Source: an uncultured Alphaproteobacteria bacterium (lineage in GTDB: Bacteria; Pseudomonadota; Alphaproteobacteria; HIMB59). Taken from it: a stretch of 64,000 nt of DNA. The stretch is taken from positions 1 through 64,000 of the forward strand of contig CACNEB010000005.1 of the NCBI GenBank assembly GCA_902619375.1. The letters run 5' to 3'. Under the pieces are notes generated by a model. It was given only the letters and a program-made list of their open reading frames with translations, was not told where the DNA came from and ran no database searches. Shown one piece after another: positions 16,921 to 24,936 of this stretch; position 1 is the stretch's first letter; the number at the start of each line of letters is the position of its first letter. A program made the translations under genes and the position numbers.

Positions 16921-17316
16921 CTAATATTTTAAATTTTTCTTAATTTTGTTCCAATACTGAAAAAATCTTTTTGCTGGATGAAGATAATTCTCCTGCAATA
17001 AGAAGTAATCGGGTAACTGCTCTAAATCATATATTTCACCTAATTTTTGAAATAAATTTTGGTAAATAGGTCTAAAAGTAGATTTTGTTATAATTTTGGA
17101 TACGGTGTTTTGGTTATGAATTTCTTGCAATATCTCATATGTATTACCTCTATAGATTTCAGCCCCTGCCTCTTTGGCTAAAAAGTATCTATTTTCAATG
17201 ATTTTGTCACTAAGCTCATAGCCTTCAGTTAAAGTATCATCAAAGATGTAAACAGGATTTCCCTCAATACCGGCTGGCACTCTCATAAACTCGTCATATA
17301 AATAAATTAAGTTCAT
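16921..17316 (-). CDS. 131-residue protein, possible detached photolyase alpha/beta domain
   Basis: The sequence alternates strand and helix. The pattern PVYIFDDTL, then NRYFLAKEAGAEIYRGNTYE and EIHNQNTVSKIITK, resembles the core of the N-terminal photolyase domain (the 'fD ... FL ... G ... l.rG' series). It begins within the last codons of the photolyase FAD-domain gene (4-bp overlap), so the two are translationally coupled. That would make a split photolyase with the domains encoded in reverse of the usual order. The assignment comes from weak similarity and context; an unrelated Rossmann-like partner is possible. Confidence 0.5.
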   Translation of the reverse strand: MNLIYLYDEFMRVPAGIEGNPVYIFDDTLTEGYELSDKIIENRYFLAKEAGAEIYRGNTYEILQEIHNQNTVSKIITKSTFRPIYQNLFQKLGEIYDLEQLPDYFLLQENYLHPAKRFFQYWNKIKKNLKY

Positions 17317-18050
17317 AAATTGGGAAAGAGCCTCGAGCTAATTTCTTCATAGCTGCCATCTATTTCTCTATTCTTCTCAGGTATAATATCTATGCTTTTG
17401 TGACAGTATTTGTGAACATTTTCTAAATTAAATATATAAGGTTTTCCTGCAAAGGTACTCGCGATCCACTGCCAAGAGAAGTTATTACTTGCAATATCTC
17501 CATCCAGTAAATGACTCATAAAAAACTTCGCTCCAGCTTGCCACTTCACTCTTCTAAAGTGAATAATATAAGAAGCCAAATACATACGTGCATGGTTATG
17601 AAGGTACCCAGTGCTAGTGAGTTGCTCGATGAAAATATTAATAATCTGTGTTGGTGTTGTTGCTGATATAACATCCTCAGGTAAGTTATCTTGATATTCT
17701 TGAGCTTGAAATCCAGTTTTATATTCTTCTACATCTGTCCATAGTTGATCAGGATGATGGTAGGCATAGCTTCTCCAGAAATCTCTCCATGCTAATTCTT
17801 GAATAAACTTTTCACTCTCAACAAAATTATATTTGTCTCGAATATATTGATAGAGCTCTTTGTTAGTGATGATTCCATATTTTATATGGGCTGATAATCT
17901 TGAAATTTGTCCATTCAAAAAGTTTCTTGTTTTTGCATAGAGAGCAGGATTAAAAGAATTGAATTTTTCCAGTGCATCATTTCTTGATAACATGGAGATA
18001 TTCGAATTTTTCGATATTGGTATTAGATCTTGAACACTTGAGATTTTCAC
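17313..18050 (-). CDS. Photolyase/cryptochrome FAD-binding-domain protein
   Basis: 245 residues corresponding only to the C-terminal helical FAD-binding domain of class I photolyases; the roughly 130-residue N-terminal alpha/beta antenna domain is missing from this frame. Conserved pieces are clear: SRLSAHIKYGIIT, FIQELAWRDFWRSYAYHHPD, TGYLHNHARMYLASY, and FFMSHLLDGDIASNNFSWQW with the Asn that faces the flavin. It is probably a light-dependent pyrimidine-dimer repair enzyme or a related flavoprotein. It lies 24 bp after pxpC and overlaps the 131-residue gene. The start is taken as ATG 18050, ahead of an unconserved 30-residue stretch. Confidence 0.85.
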   Translation of the reverse strand: MKISSVQDLIPISKNSNISMLSRNDALEKFNSFNPALYAKTRNFLNGQISRLSAHIKYGIITNKELYQYIRDKYNFVESEKFIQELAWRDFWRSYAYHHPDQLWTDVEEYKTGFQAQEYQDNLPEDVISATTPTQIINIFIEQLTSTGYLHNHARMYLASYIIHFRRVKWQAGAKFFMSHLLDGDIASNNFSWQWIASTFAGKPYIFNLENVHKYCHKSIDIIPEKNREIDGSYEEISSRLFPNL

Positions 18051-18074
18051 TTTTAATTATACATAAAATCTGTG

Positions 18075-18953
18075 CTAATAGATTGTTTGTAAATCGAAGG
18101 TGATTTTGGTTTCAGGGGGGAGCTGAGAGATTCTTGAAATATCCACTTCATTTAATATTGCAATTTTTGGATACCCGCCAGTACAAGGAATGTCCCGCAT
18201 TAATACAATGGGTTGCCCATCACTTGGCACTTGAATAGACCCAGGTAATATTCCTTCAGACAAAATATCATGAGACTTAGAACTAATGAGACTCTCGCCT
18301 TTGAGCCTGATACCCATTCGATCACTTTGATTAGTTACCGTAAAAACACCGCTAATAAAAGATTGTAGAGTATTGTCTGAGAAATATTGAAGTTGAGGAC
18401 CGGGGTAAACTTTGAAATTGGTTACCTTTTCTAAATCAGGTATTGGTATAGAGATAAGATCCCAAGAGCTTACATCTTTGCTAATGTGAAATATATCTTC
18501 ATCATTTAAAGGTCGATTAATCGAACCTATTCCTGCTTTTGTGTCAGTAGAGTAGCTATTAAGACAAGGCTCTAACCCAAGTCCATGCTCAAAAGCTATG
18601 TATCCATATACTGAGTCTATTGTATTGTGAATAATCAATTCATCGCCCTCAAATAAATTAATACTTTTATAGGGCTGGCACTCAAGCTGGCTGTTGTTAT
18701 TTTTCTGAATACTCATATTACAATTACCACCAACACAAATCTTAACAGACCCTTCTTTTACTTTTATTGAAGGCCCCACATAAGCAAATTCTAGAAATTG
18801 ATTTTGATGATTGGGTATAATTTTTTGTAGCTCTGTAATAATTCTTTGGTCCATTGCTCCACTTGGTGAAACTCCTAAGTGCTGATATTGAAATCTTCCA
18901 AAGTCTTGAATCGTTGAATGAGTCCCTGCACGAGTGATTATGATTGAGTTCAT
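18075..18953 (-). CDS. pxpC: 5-oxoprolinase subunit C (KipA-like)
   Basis: 292 residues of the biotin-dependent carboxyltransferase/KipA family. It has the N-terminal TIQDFGRFQYQHLGVSPSGA motif and the C-terminal GSIQVPSDGQPIVLMRD and TGGYPKIA motifs. PxpC with PxpA and PxpB makes the ATP-dependent, oxygen-independent 5-oxoprolinase that returns pyroglutamate to glutamate. Its start overlaps the end of pxpB by 4 bp (ATGA-type coupling). Confidence 0.9.
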   Translation of the reverse strand: MNSIIITRAGTHSTIQDFGRFQYQHLGVSPSGAMDQRIITELQKIIPNHQNQFLEFAYVGPSIKVKEGSVKICVGGNCNMSIQKNNNSQLECQPYKSINLFEGDELIIHNTIDSVYGYIAFEHGLGLEPCLNSYSTDTKAGIGSINRPLNDEDIFHISKDVSSWDLISIPIPDLEKVTNFKVYPGPQLQYFSDNTLQSFISGVFTVTNQSDRMGIRLKGESLISSKSHDILSEGILPGSIQVPSDGQPIVLMRDIPCTGGYPKIAILNEVDISRISQLPPETKITFDLQTIY

Positions 18954-19669
18954 GACGAGTATTCCTTGATCAATTCATTTAATGAAAAATTATATTTTCT
19001 AATTTTTTCAAACTCTGAAAGTGATACTGAGTAAAATTTTACCTCATCACCTGGAAGAAAAAGGGAAGGGTAAGAACTTTGTAAATCAAAAATATCAAAT
19101 GGTATTTGTCCAATTATATTCCAACCCCCAGGTGAAACTTTTGGATATATACAGGTATGGTTTTTTGCTATGCCAATGGATCTAGCAGGAATTTTTACCC
19201 TTGGAGTAGCTAACCGCGGTGTGATTAATTGGGAGGGAACATCCCCTAAATATGGAAATCCCGGCATGAAGCCTATATAATATGTATAGTAACGAACTGA
19301 TGAGTGAAGATTGATAACCTCTTCTTTTGTAATCTGGTGTAGTTTTTGGATGATCTTTATATCTAAAGCAAAATCTTCATTATAACATGCCGGTATTTCC
19401 CATGTTTTAGTGACATTTTTGTTAGTTTGAGATTTTGTATCTTTCATTTTCATACTAATTTTGTCTTTGTTTTGATCTCTAATTTTTGAATTTTCAAAAA
19501 TTACAACTATTTTATTGAAGGAAGGAATAATGTTTAGTGATTGAAGGCTAAGGTTTGAAATATTTAAAAATGTCTCATTTACCTCCTGTGATATAGATTT
19601 TGAGGTTTCATTTCCAAAATCTAAGACTAAACCCCGATCCCCATAAGAATTTATTCCTTTGAAATACAC
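18950..19669 (-). CDS. pxpB: 5-oxoprolinase subunit B (KipI-like)
   Basis: 239 residues of the KipI/PxpB family. The best-conserved block is GFMPGFPYLGDVPSQL, followed by TPRVKIPARSIGIAKNHTCI and SPGGWNIIGQ. The N-terminal half is more divergent and rich in Lys, which is typical for this AT-rich genome. It is the first gene of the minus-strand operon; its start lies only 20 bp from that of divergent pxpA, so both promoters must fit in or beside that gap. Confidence 0.9.
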   Translation of the reverse strand: MYFKGINSYGDRGLVLDFGNETSKSISQEVNETFLNISNLSLQSLNIIPSFNKIVVIFENSKIRDQNKDKISMKMKDTKSQTNKNVTKTWEIPACYNEDFALDIKIIQKLHQITKEEVINLHSSVRYYTYYIGFMPGFPYLGDVPSQLITPRLATPRVKIPARSIGIAKNHTCIYPKVSPGGWNIIGQIPFDIFDLQSSYPSLFLPGDEVKFYSVSLSEFEKIRKYNFSLNELIKEYSS

Positions 19670-19689
19670 GCTAATATCATAATGTAACT

Positions 19690-20466
19690 TTGGTGCATTT
19701 GAATAAAATTAATTTAAATTCTGATATCGCAGAAAAAGATCTCAGTTTTTTCGAGACTGTTGATGCGCAGTTAATAAATAAAATTAGCTCTGCTAATCTT
19801 TCTTGTTTATATCATGGGGGGTCAGAAGACGTTGTTTTTAAAGCACTAAATTACTGTAAAACAAAACGTGTTTCAGTTGGTGCGCATATTTCTTTTTTAG
19901 ATAGAGATAATTTTGGGCGCACAAAAATTAATTGGAACAAAAAATTAATCCAAGAAATCGTCAAAGACCAGTTAATGTTTATGCATAATCTTGCCTCTAA
20001 TATTAATTTTCCATTAACACATGTTAAGCTTCATGGAGCTTTGAGTAATATGGCATGCGTTGACCAAGACCTTTCTAGTGAAATAGTAGATGTTTTAAAA
20101 AAAAATTACCCATCAATGATATTACTTGCACCTGCTTTAAGTGAACTTGCTAAAATTGCTATGAATTGCAACATACCCACCGCCCTTGAGATTTTTGCAG
20201 ATCGCACTTATGAAGATGATGCTACTTTAACACCTCGTTCCATTAGTGACTCTTTAATAACAGATCCTAGAAGCGCCAAGGAGCATGTAAAAGCCATGCT
20301 TATACAAGAAGGGATTATTTCACGTTATGGGAATACTCTCAAAACAAACATTCATTCAGTGTGTGTTCACAGTGATACGCCAAATAGTGTTGAAATTTCT
20401 GAACAAATTTGCATACTCCTTCATGAAATGAAGATAAAAAAAGCAGCTCTTCCAGAATTTTTCTAA
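19690..20466 (+). CDS. pxpA: 5-oxoprolinase subunit A (LamB/YcsF family)
   Basis: About 258 residues. Family motifs: INLNSDIAEKD, SSANLSCLYHGG, VSVGAHISFLDRDNFGRT and THVKLHGALSN, ending in VCVHSDTPNS. There is no ATG at the N-terminus; TTG 19690, GTG 19693 and TTG 19699 are the candidates. It is divergent from pxpB-pxpC and followed 7 bp later by a gamma-glutamylcyclotransferase-like gene whose product would be its substrate. Confidence 0.9.
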   Translation: MVHLNKINLNSDIAEKDLSFFETVDAQLINKISSANLSCLYHGGSEDVVFKALNYCKTKRVSVGAHISFLDRDNFGRTKINWNKKLIQEIVKDQLMFMHNLASNINFPLTHVKLHGALSNMACVDQDLSSEIVDVLKKNYPSMILLAPALSELAKIAMNCNIPTALEIFADRTYEDDATLTPRSISDSLITDPRSAKEHVKAMLIQEGIISRYGNTLKTNIHSVCVHSDTPNSVEISEQICILLHEMKIKKAALPEFF

Positions 20467-20473
20467 GACTAAA

Positions 20474-20971
20474 ATGAATAATTATTTTTTTTACGGCACT
20501 CTTCGCTCTATTGCAATATTAGAGAAGGTTATAGGAGGAAAAACTGATCACTTAAAAATAACTAAAGCTTTTGCACCAGAAAGTGAATTGCGTTTAGTCA
20601 TTAATGAAAACTTCCCTGTAATAATCTTCGGTGAAAATTATTCTGGCGTTGAAGGTATAGTGGTTAAAGGATTAACCGAAGAAGATATAGCACGTATACG
20701 TTTTTTCGAGGATGTAGAGTTTTCTCCTAAAACAATGATTATAGACATAGGGGGAATTCATGAAGAGGTCAATTATTTTTCACAAAAAGGAGTTGAGCCC
20801 TCTTTAGACCCTTGGTTCTATGATGAGTGGAAAGAAAAAGAGGAAGCTTTATCTTTAGTGACAACTGATCTTTGGATGCAACTTTACGGAAAATATACAG
20901 CTGAAGAGGCAGATCAATATTGGAATGACGTAAAAAAGCAGGCATATCATCAATACCTCTCACAACAATGA
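20474..20971 (+). CDS. Gamma-glutamylcyclotransferase-like (AIG2) protein
   Basis: 165 residues beginning with the signature YFFYGTLRS, the substrate-binding loop of the GGCT/AIG2 fold. The glutamate-containing stretch RIRFFEDVEFSPKTM occupies the catalytic-Glu position. Family enzymes release 5-oxoproline from gamma-glutamyl compounds; some members are gamma-glutamylamine cyclotransferases or have other roles. Position directly after pxpA supports a 5-oxoproline link. It overlaps the downstream phosphatase gene by 4 bp. Confidence 0.75.
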   Translation: MNNYFFYGTLRSIAILEKVIGGKTDHLKITKAFAPESELRLVINENFPVIIFGENYSGVEGIVVKGLTEEDIARIRFFEDVEFSPKTMIIDIGGIHEEVNYFSQKGVEPSLDPWFYDEWKEKEEALSLVTTDLWMQLYGKYTAEEADQYWNDVKKQAYHQYLSQQ

Positions 20972-21525
20972 AAATTGTTAATTTCTTTATCTTAATTTCT
21001 CTTTTTTTTACATTTAATTCTTTATCTGATGAAACAACAAGTTGGGAATTATTAAAAGAGGGTGGCAAAGTAGTTTTTATTCGTCACGCATATGCTCCTG
21101 GAGGCGGTGATCCCAATAATTTTGAATTATACGATTGTTCAACACAAAGAAATTTAAATGAACAAGGAATTAATCAATCTAAACGAATGGGTATATTATT
21201 TTCTAAATATTCTATTCCAGTAGACTCTGTTTATTCCAGCGAATGGTGTCGCTGCAAAGAAACCGCTCGTCTGGCATTTGGAATTTTTGAGAGTTTAAGT
21301 GCCTTAAATTCAACATTTTCAGCTGATTATCAAAAAAACCATTCAAAACAAATGTACGAATTAAACCAATTCATTAAAAATTGGGACGACAGTCAAGGTA
21401 ATTTAATTTTTGTAACCCATTATGTAATTGTTGGTGGTTTTCTTGATTATTATCCAAGTTCAGGAGAAATGGTGATAACAGATAAATCTCTATCAGTTCT
21501 TGGCACTATTAAAATAAATTTTTAA
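20968..21525 (+). CDS. Secreted histidine phosphatase-family protein
   Basis: 185 residues with a hydrophobic signal-like N-terminus (FFILISLFFTFNSLS). It has the RHA catalytic motif (VVFIRHAYAPGGG), the second Arg region (SSEWCRCKETA) and the second catalytic His (FVTHYVIVGG). This is the phosphoglycerate-mutase-like (SixA/branch 2-like) fold, predicted periplasmic. The substrate is not evident. The 3' end overlaps the convergent HupE-like gene by 4 bp. Confidence 0.8.
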   Translation: MKIVNFFILISLFFTFNSLSDETTSWELLKEGGKVVFIRHAYAPGGGDPNNFELYDCSTQRNLNEQGINQSKRMGILFSKYSIPVDSVYSSEWCRCKETARLAFGIFESLSALNSTFSADYQKNHSKQMYELNQFIKNWDDSQGNLIFVTHYVIVGGFLDYYPSSGEMVITDKSLSVLGTIKINF

Positions 21526-22625
21526 AAGAATACTCTTTCAATAAACCAATATAAACCAATCATTGAAATTATAATCGAAATAGGAATTTGCAAAAATGCT
21601 CTATACCAACTTTGACGTGAAGGTATTACAAAGATAATTGATGCTAAGATAATAATTGCTATCTGTGCTATTTCTACACCAATGTTAAATGAGATTAAAC
21701 TTAAAACAAGTTGACTAGTATTTAACCCAATATCTCCCAGCACAAATGCAAAACCTAAACCATGAATTAATCCAAAAATAAAAATTATTAAATACCGAAG
21801 TAAAGTTGAACGTCTTTGAAAAATATTCTCAATTGCAACATAGCTAATAGACAATGCTATTAACGGTTCAACAATAGTAGCAGGGATAAAAATTAAATTA
21901 AAACTAGCTAGAATAAGTGTGATCGAATGCGCAATTGTAAACATTGTGACTTGAAGTAACAAAGGTTTAAATTTGATGGCGTAAAAAAAGATACCTATTA
22001 TGAATAAGATATGGTCAAGTCCCTTAGGAACAATATGCTCTATACCTAAAACCAAATATTCAATTGTCGTACTTAAAGCTGAAGACCGTGTCTGTTGGGA
22101 TATGAGTGATGATTTTTCAGCGGGTTGTAAATAGGTTGTAAATAATACAGACTCTTTTGATAAATCCTCAAAATGTCTAATTACCACGGGACCCAATTCC
22201 TTTTCAAATTGAATGGAAAAAGACTCATCATTTATTTCAAAACCTATGCTTAAAGCTGTATCTCTGGGAAATTCATCATTTATTTCTTGAAAAGTTTCTA
22301 CATTTCTTAAAGAAAGTGGAATAGTTTCATCTCCAATATTGATTTTAATCTTATCTGTAAATTTATTTTCATTTTCTATGACCATTTTTTCTACTTCTTC
22401 AGTGGAAAGGGCTCGTAACGCATCATATTTTTGAGATTGAGGTGAGTCGTTGGTATCCTGATATAAAGAGGCATCAATTTCAGAAAGAATAGTTTCTGCA
22501 TTTAATTTAAATTCGATTGATGCATTTCCTTCAATAATGGTAATATCCATCACCGCGGGTTTAATTTCGTGTGAATGCAGAGGAGAGCTCAATATTAAAA
22601 TTAGAAAAAATAAGTACTTAATCAT
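21522..22625 (-). CDS. HupE/UreJ-2 family membrane protein
   Basis: I choose ATG 22625 (367 residues), which opens a clear signal sequence (MIKYLFFLILILSSPLHSHE); the frame extends 8 codons further but would overlap the divergent neighbour. A periplasmic N-terminal domain of about 180 residues is followed by six or seven helices with the family motif GLDHILFIIGIFF and an HS-containing helix. HupE-type proteins are linked to nickel or other metal uptake. The DUF4198 neighbour, also associated with metal import, supports that. Confidence 0.8.
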   Translation of the reverse strand: MIKYLFFLILILSSPLHSHEIKPAVMDITIIEGNASIEFKLNAETILSEIDASLYQDTNDSPQSQKYDALRALSTEEVEKMVIENENKFTDKIKINIGDETIPLSLRNVETFQEINDEFPRDTALSIGFEINDESFSIQFEKELGPVVIRHFEDLSKESVLFTTYLQPAEKSSLISQQTRSSALSTTIEYLVLGIEHIVPKGLDHILFIIGIFFYAIKFKPLLLQVTMFTIAHSITLILASFNLIFIPATIVEPLIALSISYVAIENIFQRRSTLLRYLIIFIFGLIHGLGFAFVLGDIGLNTSQLVLSLISFNIGVEIAQIAIIILASIIFVIPSRQSWYRAFLQIPISIIISMIGLYWFIERVFF

Positions 22626-22631
22626 TCGGTC

Positions 22632-23465
22632 ATGTTTACCAAAATTCATTTAAAAATTCTTTATATTTTTTTGCTTCTTATTGCTTATTCTATTAGAGCA
22701 AACGCTCATGAATTTTGGATCGAACCTACGCAATATCAACTTAATGATGACTTAATAAATGCTCATTTGAGGGTAGGACAAGAATTTCAAGGTATGGTTT
22801 TAATGTATAATCCACAAGATTTTAAAACATTTAAAATATTATCTGGATCCAAAAATAAAAAAGAAAAAATAAAGGGCATACTAGGTGATGTGCCTGCAAT
22901 TAATATAACGACTAATTTAGACAATTTATTAATTATTTATCATGAAACTAAAGATAAATATGTTGATTATAAAAAGTTTCAAAAATTCGAGGATTTTGTT
23001 AATGAAAAAGGTTACCAGCAACTAATCAATACTCATTTTGAGAAAGGATTTCCCGAAAGTAATTTTATTGAGAGTTATCGTCGTTATGCAAAATCTCTTA
23101 TTACACTAAATGGCAGTGAAGGGAAGGATAAAAAAACAGGACTTCTATTTGAATTTGTTTTAGACCAAAATCCTTACAAAGAATTGAATTCAAAGCAAAT
23201 GAGTGGAACTTTATATTACAAAAAAAAACCACTAAAAAAAAATCTTGTTACAATTTTTTCGAAATATAAAAATACAAAGTTATCAATTGTAAATATCATA
23301 ACGGATGATAAAGGAAAATTCACTTTTGATATTGAACCAGGAAGGGAATATCTTTTAGACTCAGTTGTGATTTATCCATTAAAAGCAGACCCAGAAAAAA
23401 ATGAGCCAATCTGGCATAGTGATTGGGCATCAACAACTTTCTTAATACCTGAAAATAATCTTTAA
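22632..23465 (+). CDS. DUF4198 family periplasmic protein
   Basis: 277 residues with a signal peptide ending near ANA and the mature start HEFWIEPTQYQL, diagnostic of DUF4198 (often annotated as nickel/cobalt-uptake-associated). The C-terminal half has the expected beta-rich carboxypeptidase-regulatory-like strands (LVTIFSKYKN, DDKGKFTFDIEPGREYLL). Its ATG is only 6 bp from the divergent HupE-like start, implying a shared tiny regulatory gap. The N-terminal His after cleavage could bind metal. Confidence 0.8.
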   Translation: MFTKIHLKILYIFLLLIAYSIRANAHEFWIEPTQYQLNDDLINAHLRVGQEFQGMVLMYNPQDFKTFKILSGSKNKKEKIKGILGDVPAINITTNLDNLLIIYHETKDKYVDYKKFQKFEDFVNEKGYQQLINTHFEKGFPESNFIESYRRYAKSLITLNGSEGKDKKTGLLFEFVLDQNPYKELNSKQMSGTLYYKKKPLKKNLVTIFSKYKNTKLSIVNIITDDKGKFTFDIEPGREYLLDSVVIYPLKADPEKNEPIWHSDWASTTFLIPENNL

Positions 23466-23495
23466 TTATTATTAATTAGTATAAAATAGATAATT

Positions 23496-23831
23496 ATGAT
23501 TTTTGCTTTAAAAGTTTTATTAGCTGCTCTTGTGATTGCATTTGCAAGTTGGCTTTCCGGTAAAAAACCTGAGCTATCTGGATTTATTATTGCTCTTCCA
23601 ATAGCAAGTATAATAGCCATAGCCTTCTCTTTCTTAGAGCATAAAAATACTGAAAATACTGTAATATTTGCAAAAAGCATTCTTATTGGAGTACCTGTCT
23701 CATATTTATTTTTCTTACCTTTTTTCTTTGCAAAAAATCTCAATATGAATTTTTGGTTAATTTACTTGATTGGATTGACTTTACTCGTAATAGGATATTT
23801 TATTCATAAATATATTATGAGTTTAATTTGA
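23496..23831 (+). CDS. Small integral membrane protein (DUF3147-like)
   Basis: 111 residues with four hydrophobic helices and the segment SGFIIALPIASIIAIAFSF, similar to the DUF3147 group. No catalytic residues are visible. It lies 30 bp after the DUF4198 gene and abuts the GST gene. The function is unknown. Confidence 0.65.
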   Translation: MIFALKVLLAALVIAFASWLSGKKPELSGFIIALPIASIIAIAFSFLEHKNTENTVIFAKSILIGVPVSYLFFLPFFFAKNLNMNFWLIYLIGLTLLVIGYFIHKYIMSLI

Positions 23832-24446
23832 ATGTTTGAGTTATTTGCAGACTCAACTCCAAATGCAAGAAAAATTTCAATAATGTTAGAGGAGATTAAT
23901 GAGAGTTATGATTTGACTTTAATTAATTTAAATAAGGGTGAACAATTCAACGAGGAGTTTAAAAAAATTTCTCCATTTTCAAAAATTCCTGTTTTAAGAC
24001 ATAATAACAAGACCATATTTGAGTCTGGTGCTATCTTAATTTACTTGGCAAATTTATCTGGAGAATTTTATGGCTCAAATCAAAGTTTAACAACCCAGTG
24101 GTTGATGGCTCAAATGGGATATATAGGCCCTATGTTAGGTCAGCATCATCAATTTCATCATTATAATCCTGGTAAAAGTGATTTTGGTGAAGATAGATAT
24201 TTTAAAATTGCAGAAACGATATACAAAAATTTAGATGATCATTTATCTATAAATGAATATTTGGCAAATGAATATTCAATTGCAGATATTGCAACATTTC
24301 CTTGGATCGCTAGACACCCAATTCATGATATAGGTCTGAATAAATACATCAATCTATTGCGTTGGTATGATCAAATATCACTTAGACCTGCTGTCTTAAA
24401 GGGATATGATCTATTTAAAGATGGCTCAATACCACCACCCGCGTAA
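23832..24446 (+). CDS. Glutathione S-transferase family protein
   Basis: 204 residues. The N-terminal thioredoxin fold has the STPNARKISIML motif and a cis-Pro/Glu-Ser glutathione site (KIPVLRH, then FESGAILIYLA); the C-terminal helical domain holds EYSIADIATFPW. It resembles the YfcG/GstA-type nucleophilic GSTs (disulfide-bond oxidoreductase-like). Its start directly follows the upstream stop codon, so coupled expression is likely. Confidence 0.85.
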   Translation: MFELFADSTPNARKISIMLEEINESYDLTLINLNKGEQFNEEFKKISPFSKIPVLRHNNKTIFESGAILIYLANLSGEFYGSNQSLTTQWLMAQMGYIGPMLGQHHQFHHYNPGKSDFGEDRYFKIAETIYKNLDDHLSINEYLANEYSIADIATFPWIARHPIHDIGLNKYINLLRWYDQISLRPAVLKGYDLFKDGSIPPPA

Positions 24447-24451
24447 TCAAA

Positions 24452-24790
24452 ATGAAAGTATACTTTAATGGTTCATGTAATATTTGTAATGCAGAGATAA
24501 GTCACTATAAAAAGAAAACCTTTAATATAAACTATGTTGATATTTCAAAAAATAAAGATGAGCATATAAATCATCTCTCCAAAAAAGATTTATTTAGAAG
24601 AATGCATGTATATCATGATGGAAAAATTTTTTCTGGATCAGAGTCCTTTTTAGTTTTATGGGATACAATTCCAAGATGGAGATACCTGTCTTTATTGTTG
24701 AAGCTACCATTATTTAGACAACTATGGAAAATTGCATACGAAGGGTTAGCTTTACTACTTTATTTGAAAAACAAAAAGAAGATTGAGTAG
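24452..24790 (+). CDS. DCC family thiol-disulfide oxidoreductase-like protein (DUF393)
   Basis: 112 residues starting VYFNGSCNICNAEISHYKK. The C-x2-C pair follows a modified DGxC motif (NGSC instead of DG-x-C), in a thioredoxin-like fold. The middle has the RMHVYHDGKIFSGSE region typical of the family. It lies 5 bp after the GST gene, and both are probably thiol-redox proteins. The last TAG overlaps the 5' arm of a long hairpin. Confidence 0.75.
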   Translation: MKVYFNGSCNICNAEISHYKKKTFNINYVDISKNKDEHINHLSKKDLFRRMHVYHDGKIFSGSESFLVLWDTIPRWRYLSLLLKLPLFRQLWKIAYEGLALLLYLKNKKKIE

Positions 24791-24823
24791 AACCATTCTT
24801 GAAGAAAACCACAAGAATGGTTC
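24790..24823. terminator. 12-bp perfect hairpin between convergent operons
   Basis: GAACCATTCTTG (24790-24801) pairs perfectly with 24812-24823 across a 10-nt loop. It begins at the last base of the DCC gene's stop codon, between that gene and convergent folC (24937). No immediate T-run follows on the + strand, so it may act as a bidirectional terminator or a 3'-end stabiliser. About 110 bp of unassigned AT-rich sequence follows. Confidence 0.5.
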
Positions 24824-24936
24824 TGGAGGATTAAGGTTAGTTATTAATTATTACTTTTTTGAGAAAATTTAGATCAATCAATATATTTTTATAAATGGGG
24901 ATATTTTTGCTATTTGGCGCTATATAGCGAGAAAAT

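Noticed and set aside
23462..23743. Minus-strand 93-codon ORF opposite the small membrane protein
   Set aside because: The + strand frame has four clean hydrophobic helices and fits tightly between its neighbours; the minus frame is basic and without motifs.
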